This document shows positions 24,869 to 32,996 of a stretch of DNA of 64,000 nt, one piece after another. The DNA comes from Pseudomonadota bacterium. Lineage in GTDB: Bacteria; Pseudomonadota; Alphaproteobacteria; Rhizobiales; Devosiaceae. Each line of letters begins with the position of its first letter. Within the stretch, counting starts at the first letter, position 1. The stretch is taken from NCBI GenBank assembly GCA_023393475.1, contig JAEWLC010000053.1, forward strand, positions 169,859-233,858. Reading direction: 5' to 3'. The notes beneath the pieces were generated by a model. That model was not told where the DNA came from, ran no database searches, and saw only the letters and a list, made by a program, of their open reading frames with translations. The translations under genes were made by a program, and so were the position numbers.

Positions 24869-26446
24869 TCAGGTGGCGCCGAGGAACACATGCATGTCCT
24901 CGATGGTGGCGGCTTCGTTCGCCGGCTTGTCCCACCTTATCCGGTTGATGCGAGGGAAGCGAAGGGCGATGCCGGATTTGTGGCGGCCGGATTGCTGAGC
25001 AGAATCAAAGGCTACCTCGAAAACGAGTTCCTTCGAAACTTCCCGCACCGGGCCGAAGCTGTTGACGGTGTTGTTGCGCACCCACTTGTCGAGTTGCTTC
25101 AGCTCCTCGTCGGTGAAGCCGAAATAGGCCTTGCCGATGGGGACGATCTCGTTCCCCTTCCATACGCCGAACGTGTAGTCCGAGTAGAAGGACGAGCGCT
25201 TGCCATGGCCGCGCTGGGCATACATCAGGATCGCGTCGACCACGTTCGGATCGCGTTTCCACTTGTACCACAAGCCTTTAGGTCGTCCCGGCACATAGGG
25301 TGACGCGCGCAGCTTGAGCATGACGCCCTCGTGCCCATGCTCGGCGGCGCCGCGGCGACGGATTTCGGCGAGCTGCGCAAAATCGTCGAACGGCACGATC
25401 GGCGAAAGGTCGAGGCGCGTCTGCGGATGGGCCGCGAACCATGCCTCGAGGTGCTGCCGCCGCTCGCTCCAGGGCAGGCTGCGGATGTCGGAATTGCCGT
25501 CGAAAAGCATGTCGTAGACGCGCACAAAGGCAGGAAAAGTCTGCAGATGTTTGCCAATCGCCACCTTGCGGTTGAGCCGCTGCTGCAGGTCGTTGAACGG
25601 CAGCGGCTCGAAGTCCGGCCCGACCAGCAGTTCACCGTCCAGCACGGCATCGCCGAAGACGTTCTCGACGACATCCGGAAACGCCGCCGCGATGTCGTCG
25701 CCGGTGCGCGAGAACATCGAGACCTTGCCTCGGGCGGCGATGGTCTGGACGCGGATGCCATCCCATTTCCACTCGGCCACCCAGTCCTTCGGCTGGAGCA
25801 CGGCGAGGTCCTTGTCCTCGTCGATCGGGTTCGACAGCATCAGCGGGTGGAAGCGGGCGGTATGATCGATGTCGGGCCGGTCCGCCCTGCCCTCGAGCCA
25901 GTCGAAGAGATCGGTGTAGGGCACCTTCAGCCCGTTCCAGACTTCCTCGATGTCCTGCAGCTCCTTGCCACTCATCGTCGCCAGCGCGGTCTTCGCGAGC
26001 CGCGCATTGACCCCAATTCGCAGCGCGCCGGTGGCGAACTTCACCAGCGCCCAGCGCTCGTTGATCGAGGCGCGGGTGAGGAGCGAGCCGATCAGCTTGG
26101 GCAACTCGGCCTTGCTGGTGATGTTGAACAGCTCGACGAGGTCCGAGAGGGAGGGCAGCGGCTCCGTCCCGCCGTGATGTGGCCAGATCAGCGCGATGGT
26201 CTCGCCGAGATCGCCGACATAGTCGTAGCTGAGGGCGAAGAGGTGCGGGTCGACTTCGGCAAGGACGACATCGCGGAGGATCGCCGGCTTCACGTTCTTG
26301 AAGGTGAGCGCGTCGGTGAGGATGGCGAGCGCGATGCCCCGATCGGGGTCGGGCGTCTCGCCAAAATACTCGGCCATTGCCTCGATCTTGCGGTTGCGCG
26401 ACGGTGTGAGCGCGAGCAGTTCCATCAGCTGGGCGAACCGCCTCAT
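24869..26446 (-). CDS. ATP-dependent DNA ligase (cisplatin-damage-response type)
   Basis: A 525-residue ligase. An N-terminal helical DNA-binding domain (1-200) is followed by the adenylation domain with the nucleotidyl-Lys227 in EWKWDGIR (motif I), SRTGDDI (motif III), DGELLVG, and an OB-fold domain ending in the RFPRINRIRWDK motif VI region. This is the bacterial ATP-ligase type associated with a metallo-beta-lactamase exonuclease and usually also an Lhr-like helicase and a phosphoesterase. ATG 26446 overlaps the exonuclease stop in ATGA. A repair role is by family knowledge; the chromosomal NAD ligase is not in this window. Confidence 0.94.
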   Translation of the reverse strand: MRRFAQLMELLALTPSRNRKIEAMAEYFGETPDPDRGIALAILTDALTFKNVKPAILRDVVLAEVDPHLFALSYDYVGDLGETIALIWPHHGGTEPLPSLSDLVELFNITSKAELPKLIGSLLTRASINERWALVKFATGALRIGVNARLAKTALATMSGKELQDIEEVWNGLKVPYTDLFDWLEGRADRPDIDHTARFHPLMLSNPIDEDKDLAVLQPKDWVAEWKWDGIRVQTIAARGKVSMFSRTGDDIAAAFPDVVENVFGDAVLDGELLVGPDFEPLPFNDLQQRLNRKVAIGKHLQTFPAFVRVYDMLFDGNSDIRSLPWSERRQHLEAWFAAHPQTRLDLSPIVPFDDFAQLAEIRRRGAAEHGHEGVMLKLRASPYVPGRPKGLWYKWKRDPNVVDAILMYAQRGHGKRSSFYSDYTFGVWKGNEIVPIGKAYFGFTDEELKQLDKWVRNNTVNSFGPVREVSKELVFEVAFDSAQQSGRHKSGIALRFPRINRIRWDKPANEAATIEDMHVFLGAT

Positions 26447-27444
26447 GCGTCGCCCTCCTCGCCTTCCTCATAGGCCTGGATGTTGAGCGGCTCGGCCTCG
26501 AGCCCGTTCTTGCGGCACTGGTAGACCAGCGCATCCTCGCGCCCATGCGTCACCCACACCTTGCTCGCACCGGTCTCGGCGATAGTCTGGTTGAGTTCGT
26601 TCCAGTCGCAGTGGTCGGAGATCACGAGCGGCAGCTCGACGCCGGACTGCCGGGCCCGCTGCTTGACGCTCATCCACCCCGAGGCAACCGCCAGCACCGG
26701 ATCGGGCAGCCGGCGGCTCCAGCGATCCTTGATGGCGGAGGGCGGCGCGATCACGATCTGGCCCGCGAGTTCCGCCTTGGTGGCCTCAAGCGAGTGCCTG
26801 AGCACGCCGAGGTCGATGCCGCGCTCGACATAGAGTTCGCAGAGCCGGATCATCGCGCCGTGGAGATAGATCGGCGCGTCGTAGCCGGCCTCGCGCAGCA
26901 GCGCGATCATCCGCTGTGCCTTGCCCAGCGCATAGCAACCGATGACGTGGGCGCGATCGGGGAAGCTCACCACGGAACGCAGCAGCCGCGCTACTTCATC
27001 GAGTGGCTTTGGGTGCTGGAACACCGGCAGCCCGAACGTTGCCTCGGTGACCAACAGGTCACATTCGGCCAGCTCGAACGGCTGCGATGTCGTATCCGGC
27101 AGCCGCTTGTAGTCGCCCGTGACGACGATGCGCTGTCCTTTGTGCTCCATCAGCACCTGGGCCGAGCCGAGGATATGGCCGGCCGGCTTTAGCGTGATGG
27201 TGACATCGTCGACCTGGAGAGGCGTGTCGAATTCGAGCGGCTGGAAGCGCTGCGCGCAATCCTCGCCGTAGCGCACCTTCATGATGGCGATGGTGTCGGG
27301 CGTCGCCAGCACCGCGCCATGGCCAGATCGAGCATGATCGGCATGCCCATGCGTGATGATCGCCCGGGCACGCGGCACGGGCGGATCGATATAGGCGTCG
27401 ATGGGGCGAACGTGGAGGTCGCGATCGAGGAACGGGGTGGGCAT
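26443..27444 (-). CDS. Ligase-associated DNA exonuclease (metallo-beta-lactamase/beta-CASP fold)
   Basis: A 333-residue nuclease of the SNM1/CPSF-like family. The zinc motif ITHGHADHARSGHG gives His32, His34, Asp36 and His37. Later conserved elements are VVTGDYKR, the LLVTEATFGLP segment, and VISDHCDWNEL with the C-terminal beta-CASP His; VTHG closes the site. It overlaps the ligase gene by four bases and therefore acts with it, presumably trimming DNA ends before sealing. The start ATG at 27444 is preceded by a poor ribosome site. Confidence 0.93.
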   Translation of the reverse strand: MPTPFLDRDLHVRPIDAYIDPPVPRARAIITHGHADHARSGHGAVLATPDTIAIMKVRYGEDCAQRFQPLEFDTPLQVDDVTITLKPAGHILGSAQVLMEHKGQRIVVTGDYKRLPDTTSQPFELAECDLLVTEATFGLPVFQHPKPLDEVARLLRSVVSFPDRAHVIGCYALGKAQRMIALLREAGYDAPIYLHGAMIRLCELYVERGIDLGVLRHSLEATKAELAGQIVIAPPSAIKDRWSRRLPDPVLAVASGWMSVKQRARQSGVELPLVISDHCDWNELNQTIAETGASKVWVTHGREDALVYQCRKNGLEAEPLNIQAYEEGEEGDA

Positions 27445-27484
27445 GGGGGAAGTAACGGCTATCGTGCCCGCCGGTTCAAGTCCC

Positions 27485-27919
27485 CTACCCCGCGTACTGC
27501 CGCAGCCAGCTGGTGAGCGTCCGCGCGTCCACCGCGCCGGCCTGCTGGGCGAGGATCTTGCCCTTGTGGAAGACGATGAGGTTGGGGATGCCGCGGATAT
27601 TGTAGCGTGCGGCGACCTGGGGTTCGGCTTCGGTGTCGAGTTTCACGAACCGCATCCTGGGCTCGAGCTCGCGAGCGGCGGCTTCAAAGCTTGGTGCCAT
27701 GGCGTGGCAGGGGCCGCACCAGTCGGCCCAGAAATCGACGACGACCGGGACCTCGGAGCGGGTGATCTGACGATCGAAGGTCGCAGCATCGACGTGAGCG
27801 GATTCGCCGACGAACAGCAGTTCGTGGCACTTGCCGCACTTGCCCTCGCTGAGCGGCTTGCCGTCGGCGACGCGATTGGTGCTGCCGCAATGCGGGCAGA
27901 CGATCATCTGGTCGGACAT
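27485..27919 (-). CDS. trxC: Thioredoxin 2 (TrxC-like)
   Basis: A 144-residue cytosolic thioredoxin with an N-terminal zinc ribbon (Cys8, Cys11, Cys28, Cys31) and the active site WCGPC at residues 67-71, followed by GIPNLIVFHKGK with the cis-Pro. This is the TrxC architecture (about 139 aa in E. coli), linked to oxidative stress. The start ATG 27919 was chosen over an upstream frame because GAAGGAGCTTGCC precedes it. It stands alone between the exonuclease and a large M16 peptidase. Confidence 0.95.
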   Translation of the reverse strand: MSDQMIVCPHCGSTNRVADGKPLSEGKCGKCHELLFVGESAHVDAATFDRQITRSEVPVVVDFWADWCGPCHAMAPSFEAAARELEPRMRFVKLDTEAEPQVAARYNIRGIPNLIVFHKGKILAQQAGAVDARTLTSWLRQYAG

Positions 27920-27986
27920 GGCAAGCTCCTTCTCATAAGTCACCACTCTCTCAGTCGGATCGCACGCACGGGTGGTCGGCGTGTAC

Positions 27987-30905
27987 CTATAGAACCTTCG
28001 TCACCTTGAGGAAGTTGCCCCGTTCGTCGTTGGCGGCCTTGATCGCCTTTTCGGAGCCGAGGACGACCACCTGGCCGTTGCGGGCCACCTGGTCGAGCGC
28101 GTCGGCGAGGGCCTTGAAGTCGCGGCTGGAGGCAGAGAGGATTTCGTCGCGACGCTTCTGCCGCGCTTCGTCCGTGTCACCCGACAGTTCCCAGATCAGC
28201 GAGGTGAAGCCCTTGGAGTCCGGGAGGCGATAGGTGTCGACCGTGCCGATGACACCGATGACCGAGCGCACGAGGTCCTGCTCGCCGACGCCGGCCTTGA
28301 GGAAGCTCGAGGCCTTGTCATAGACGTCGATCGTGTCGAGCAGGTTCGGGTCGCGATACGAGGTGAAGGCGAAGGTGCCGGCGAAGGGATCGAGGCCGGA
28401 CGAGCCGCCGTAGGCGCCGCCCTGCACGCGCACCTTGTCCCACATGTAGGTCGTGTTGAGGTGCTTGATGGCGACGGCGGTGCCGCCGGTCGGCTCGAAG
28501 CCGAGCGCCTTGAGGTTAGCGCCCTTGGCCACGTAGTTGACCTGCCCCGGGAAAGTCAGCCCCTCCGACAGCGGGCCGGGCTCAAAGCCCCAGCCCTCGA
28601 CCGAGGCGCTTCGGCCGGCGGGCAATCCGGCGATGAAGGTTGCGAGTTCGGGCTTCAGCGCTGCGATGGCGAAGCTGTCGGCGGTAACGTTGACGATCAT
28701 CCCCGAGCGGCCGATCAGCAGCGAGCGGATTTCCTCGAGAGCCGCTTGCACAGCGGGCCAGTTGCCGTCGATCTGCGCGACGAGATCCTTGAGGAAGAAG
28801 TAGTGGCTGACGCCACCGAGCTTCTCGCTCAGCCAGTCGGCCTCGCTGAACCCGGCGCGGACGCGCGACGAGACGATGCTGTTACCCATGCCCGCGAGCG
28901 AGCTCTCGAACCCAGCCTTGCTCTCCAGCACCATCTGCTTGATGCGCTCGCGATTATCGAGCCGCGCGTCGGTGATGACATCGTGGAGGATGGCGAGGAG
29001 GTCGCCGACATGGTCCGGCGTCGCCTTGCCGCGCACGAACAGCCAGGCTGCCGTACCGGCACCGTCGCGTCGCGTCGAGCTCCAGCGGTTGGCGCCGACA
29101 CCACCGGTGGTGCGGCCTATCCGCTGGGTAAGCGAGACGAAATCTTCCTTGCTCGTGCCGGTCTGCGTCAGCGCCCGGGTGAACAGCGGCAGGTAGGGCA
29201 GCAAACGGCCGGGCAGCCGGTCGAGGTTGAAGCCGAGATCGAGGTAGACGACGCCATTGGTCGGCAGGTCGTGCGTATAGAGCGGCACGCCCTCCACCTC
29301 TTCCTTGGCGATCGGGATCGCCTTGTTGGCGCGCGGCAGGTCCTCGAGCGTCAGGGTCGGAATGCGCGCCAGGGCCTCGGGCGGATCGCCGGCTTCCTGC
29401 AATTCCTTGAGGCGCGCCGTCTGTTCGGCAACTTCCGCAAGCCCGGCGGCATCGAGCGATTGCTGCGCCGCATCGAGCCGCGCCCGCTCCTCAGCGGCTT
29501 CGACCGCCGCCTTTTCGGGGTCGGCCGTGAGCAGCACCGTGGTGCGGTGCCGGTTGTCGAGGATGTGGGTCTTGATCAGGCTTTCGAACACGCGCTCGCC
29601 GGCGGCCAGCTTGTCCTTGATCGCCTTCAGCGGCGCCTCGAAGCTCAGTGGCGAAAGCGGATCGCCGCCATAGAGCCACGTGCCCATCGAGCGGAACATC
29701 AGCGCGATACCGCGCGGGAACGAGCCGGTGTTGTTTTCGCGCAGGCCAAACTCGGCGGTGTTGATCGCCGCCTCGATGGTCTTGGGATCGATCCCCTCGG
29801 CGCTCAGCGTTTCGAGCGTCGAGATGATGAGATCCTGCACCTTCTCCCCGGCACCATCCTCGATGCCCTTGAGCCCGAAGGTGAAATAGGGCTGGCGGAT
29901 GCCATCGGCGAGGCCGGAGCCGGTTAGGCCTTCACCGAGGCCGGAATCGATCATCGCCTTCCTGAGCGGCGCCGCAGGCGTTCCGACCAGCACGGATTCG
30001 AGGATGTTCAGCGCCAGCACGGTCTCGGGATCGGTGATCTCGTCGAGCATCCAGTTGACGGTGACCATGGCCGTCTTCTTGCCGGCCTCGTCCTCACTGG
30101 CGGCGTAGGTTTCGTGCATCTGACGCGGCGCGCTCCAACGCGGCTGCAGCGCGACTTCCGCTTTGGGGTCGATGCGCTCGAACTGGCTGAAATACTCCTC
30201 GAGGATTTCCAGTCGCTTCGCCGGATCATCGTCGCCGTAGAAGACGACGCGCGAATTGGACGGGTGATAGAACTTCGCGTGGAAGTTCTTGAAGTACTCG
30301 TAGGTGAGATCGGGGATGGCCTTGGGATCACCGCCCGAGTTCACGCCATAGGTCGTATCCGGATAGAGCGAGAGCTGGCTGACCTTGCCGAGCAGCGCCG
30401 CGGCCGAGGAATAGGCGCCCTTCATCTCGTTGAAGACCACGCCCTTGAACACCATCGGGCCCTGGGTGTTGTCGAGCTCGTAGTGCCAGCCTTCCTGCCG
30501 GAACGTGTCCTCGGTGATCAGCGGGAAATAGACCGCATCGAGATAGACATCGACGAGGTTGTAGAAGTCCTTGAGATTCTGCGACGCGACCGGATAGGCG
30601 GTCTTGTCCGAGAACGTCATGGCGTTGAGGAAAGTGTGAAGGCTGCCCTTGAGCAGCTCCACGAACGGCTTCTTCACCGGGTACTTGCGCGAGCCGCACA
30701 GCACCGAATGCTCGAGAATATGCGCGACGCCGGTCGAATCCTCCGGCGGCGTCTTCAGCGTGACGCCGAACACCTTGTTCTCGTCCTCGTTGATGAGGCT
30801 CAGCACCTCCGCCCCGGTTTTCCTGTGCCGGTAGAGCCTGGCCAGCGAACTGATCTCCCCGATCTGCTGTTCGCGGACGAGTTCGAAGGCGGGATGCTCG
30901 GACAT
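27987..30905 (-). CDS. M16C family metallopeptidase (presequence-protease-like)
   Basis: A 972-residue zinc peptidase, the length of the PreP/Cym1 single-chain group in which four homologous domains form a closed chamber that degrades unfolded peptides. The inverted zinc motif HILEH is at residues 62-66, with the downstream Glu ligand region in NEMKGAYSSAAALLG about 75 residues later. The C-terminal half contains GGAYGGSSGLDPFAGTFAFTSYRDP, the Arg/Tyr-type substrate loop of M16 enzymes. There is no signal peptide, so it is cytosolic. The substrate in bacteria is not known. Confidence 0.93.
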   Translation of the reverse strand: MSEHPAFELVREQQIGEISSLARLYRHRKTGAEVLSLINEDENKVFGVTLKTPPEDSTGVAHILEHSVLCGSRKYPVKKPFVELLKGSLHTFLNAMTFSDKTAYPVASQNLKDFYNLVDVYLDAVYFPLITEDTFRQEGWHYELDNTQGPMVFKGVVFNEMKGAYSSAAALLGKVSQLSLYPDTTYGVNSGGDPKAIPDLTYEYFKNFHAKFYHPSNSRVVFYGDDDPAKRLEILEEYFSQFERIDPKAEVALQPRWSAPRQMHETYAASEDEAGKKTAMVTVNWMLDEITDPETVLALNILESVLVGTPAAPLRKAMIDSGLGEGLTGSGLADGIRQPYFTFGLKGIEDGAGEKVQDLIISTLETLSAEGIDPKTIEAAINTAEFGLRENNTGSFPRGIALMFRSMGTWLYGGDPLSPLSFEAPLKAIKDKLAAGERVFESLIKTHILDNRHRTTVLLTADPEKAAVEAAEERARLDAAQQSLDAAGLAEVAEQTARLKELQEAGDPPEALARIPTLTLEDLPRANKAIPIAKEEVEGVPLYTHDLPTNGVVYLDLGFNLDRLPGRLLPYLPLFTRALTQTGTSKEDFVSLTQRIGRTTGGVGANRWSSTRRDGAGTAAWLFVRGKATPDHVGDLLAILHDVITDARLDNRERIKQMVLESKAGFESSLAGMGNSIVSSRVRAGFSEADWLSEKLGGVSHYFFLKDLVAQIDGNWPAVQAALEEIRSLLIGRSGMIVNVTADSFAIAALKPELATFIAGLPAGRSASVEGWGFEPGPLSEGLTFPGQVNYVAKGANLKALGFEPTGGTAVAIKHLNTTYMWDKVRVQGGAYGGSSGLDPFAGTFAFTSYRDPNLLDTIDVYDKASSFLKAGVGEQDLVRSVIGVIGTVDTYRLPDSKGFTSLIWELSGDTDEARQKRRDEILSASSRDFKALADALDQVARNGQVVVLGSEKAIKAANDERGNFLKVTKVL

Positions 30906-31027
30906 GTGGGTACTCGGGAAGAGGAAGGTGCGGATAACTTAGGCAGCGGCGGCGATGGATGGAAGGGGGCTAGGCGGATGGGGAGGTGAGGCGGCCGCCG
31001 CCCCACCCTCAAGAGCAGCCGCAACAG

Positions 31028-32008
31028 CTAGATCCGACCCCGGATCTCCGGCCGTGCCTTCTCCTGGTACCAGCCGCTCAGCTTATCCGCCAAGGCCGGC
31101 TCGATCGGCTCGCGCTTCGTGGCATCGACATTGGCACGCAGCTGATCCGGCCGGGTGACGCCGGCGATGACCGTCGAAACCGCCGGCTGGTCGAGGATCC
31201 AGCGCAGCGCGAACTGGCTGAGCGGGATGCCGGCGGGGATCATCTGCTTGAGCTGGTCGGCGAGCTCGACGCCCTTTTCGAACGGCAGCCCGGAGAAGGT
31301 CTCGCCGACGTTGAAGCTCTCGCCGTTGGCGTTGAAGTTGCGGTGGTCGGTCGGCGCGAACTTCGTCTGCTTGTTCCACTTGCCCGAGAGCAGGCCCGAG
31401 GCGAGCGGCAGCCGGACGATGATGCCGACATTGCTCTTCTGCGCCGCCGGGAACACTTCAGTGATGTAGTCCTGCCGGAACAGGTTGAAGATCACCTGCA
31501 ACGTCGCGCAGCCCTCGGCGCGCATGGCGAGTTGTGCTTCCTCGACATTTTCGACGCTGGCGCCCCAGTTCCGCATCATTCCGGCATCGCGCAGGTCGTC
31601 CATGATGGTGAAGACTTCGCCGTCGCGCAGCACGTCGGTGGGAATGCAGTGGAGCTGGGCGAGGTCGAGCGTCTCGACTCCCAGCCGCTTGATAGAGCCG
31701 GCGAGGCTCTCCTTGATGTTGCGCTTGTTGTAGCCCGTCATGTCGGGGAAGATCTCCCCATTGCGGCCGAGCTTGGTGGCGACGAACACGCCCTTCTTGT
31801 CGCGGAGCTCGCCGATCCGGCGCTCCGACTGGCCGCCGCCATAGACATCCGCCGTGTCCCAGAAACTGACGTCGGCCGAGCGCGCCGTCTTCAGGATTTC
31901 GGCCGCCGTCTCATCGTTGAGCGCGCCAAAGCTCTCGCCGAGCTGCCAGGTACCGAGCCCGATCTCGGAAACGTCGTATCCGGTCTTGCCCAGTTTGCGG
32001 ATGTTCAT
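31028..32008 (-). CDS. Aldo/keto reductase
   Basis: A 326-residue NADPH-dependent oxidoreductase of the (beta/alpha)8 family. The catalytic tetrad can be read as Asp and Tyr in WDTADVYGGGQSE, Lys in FVATKLGR, and His in LAQLHCIP. The C-terminal cofactor motif STVIAGVTRPDQL is present. The start ATG 32008 sits behind GGGAGATGCGAC. It is a lone gene between the M16 peptidase and a broken plus-strand gene; the physiological substrate cannot be inferred. Confidence 0.92.
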   Translation of the reverse strand: MNIRKLGKTGYDVSEIGLGTWQLGESFGALNDETAAEILKTARSADVSFWDTADVYGGGQSERRIGELRDKKGVFVATKLGRNGEIFPDMTGYNKRNIKESLAGSIKRLGVETLDLAQLHCIPTDVLRDGEVFTIMDDLRDAGMMRNWGASVENVEEAQLAMRAEGCATLQVIFNLFRQDYITEVFPAAQKSNVGIIVRLPLASGLLSGKWNKQTKFAPTDHRNFNANGESFNVGETFSGLPFEKGVELADQLKQMIPAGIPLSQFALRWILDQPAVSTVIAGVTRPDQLRANVDATKREPIEPALADKLSGWYQEKARPEIRGRI

Positions 32009-32154
32009 GTCGCATCTCCCTTTGAGGGCAAACTCTTAGCCGCCCGGGGGCGGGACGGGAAGCACGCCGAACGAACAGTCCGGTTCAGCGGGAGTTCATG
32101 GCGGGACGCGCAGCCTCGGGGTGCGGTGGGGTGATCCACAGGAGGAGAACTGAG

Positions 32155-32552
32155 ATGGATCGCCGTCAACTACTTGCCCTTGGTCTTGCCGGCGTGGCCG
32201 GCCTCGTTTCCGCGGTCCCCGCGGAGCTGCCGTCTGGGTCTATCTGGGACGTCGCAGGGTGAACGGCCTGCTCGATCACGACAGGATCAATGTCGGCTTC
32301 GGCGCCGGCACGTTCGACAAGCTCAGGCTGCGCGTCACCGGCAACGACCTGATGATCTACGATCTCGATGTGCGCTACGGCAATGGCGTCCGCGACGACC
32401 TGCCGGTCCGCCTCTGGATCCCGCAAGGCGGCTACACCCGCGCCATCGACCTGCGCATCAACAACCGCTTCATCCGGCACGTCGCGTTCAGCTACGGCAA
32501 GTTTGCCAATGGGCGCGGCCCGACCTGGGTGGAGCTTTACGGACGCCGCTGA
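32155..32552 (+). pseudogene. Secreted DUF2541-like protein, single-base frameshift
   Basis: ATG 32155, behind AGGAGGAGAACTGAG, opens a signal peptide (MDRRQLLALGLAGVAGLVSA) but meets a stop after 35 codons. The rest of the protein, from AAVWVYLGRRRVNGLLDHD to the C-terminus (DLDVRYGNG, VELYGRR), lies in another frame. Adding one C to the CCCC run at 32217-32220 would join them as VPRGAAVWVYLG and give about 132 aa. The second part resembles DUF2541/YaaI-like envelope proteins (IRLRVxGND, RxIDLRxxNR pattern). Either decay or a homopolymer sequencing error. The usual role of the family is unknown. Confidence 0.68.
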
Positions 32553-32594
32553 TCGGGAGTGGGCGGGACCGCGTTGCGATCCCGCTCCCCTCGG

Positions 32595-32984
32595 CTAGAG
32601 GCTGCCGGCGTAGCTCTTTTCCTCGACGAGGCGGCTGCCGACGGCGAGGTTGATCTGTTTTTTGACGGTCGCCCGCCTGTCGTTGGTGAAGTAGACCGCA
32701 CGGGCGAGCTCGATGAACTTCGGCCCAAAATCCTTGGCGGCCTCGCACTCGCGGATATCGTCCTCGATGACCCAGAGTTCGGCGTTGATGTCGTAGAGTT
32801 CCTTGCGGAGCCGGTCGAGTTCCGGCGTCGGCTTCAAAACGTCGGCCAGGGTATCGTTGAGCGTCTTCAGCTCGGCGCGGACATTGGCGAGCTTGCCCGG
32901 ATCGCTGATCCGCTGGTCCTTGATCTCGAGGATGGTGATCTTGTCGAGCACTTCGCCCACCGAAACTTCAACCATCAGCTGCAT
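32595..32984 (-). CDS. DUF6165 family protein, coupled to the TPR glycosyltransferase
   Basis: A 129-residue all-helical, charged protein without signal peptide or membrane segment (LDKITILEIKDQRI, ELDRLRKELYDINAELWVIEDDI), which I place in DUF6165. Its ribosome site GGGGAG overlaps the stop codon of the upstream TPR-glycosyltransferase gene (stop at 32997-32999), so translation is coupled. Its C-terminus mentions a conserved YFTNDRRATVKKQIN segment. The family is known to me only from such glycosyltransferase neighbourhoods; a scaffold or accessory role in that module is inference. Confidence 0.75.
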   Translation of the reverse strand: MQLMVEVSVGEVLDKITILEIKDQRISDPGKLANVRAELKTLNDTLADVLKPTPELDRLRKELYDINAELWVIEDDIRECEAAKDFGPKFIELARAVYFTNDRRATVKKQINLAVGSRLVEEKSYAGSL

Positions 32985-32996
32985 CGTGCCGCTCCC

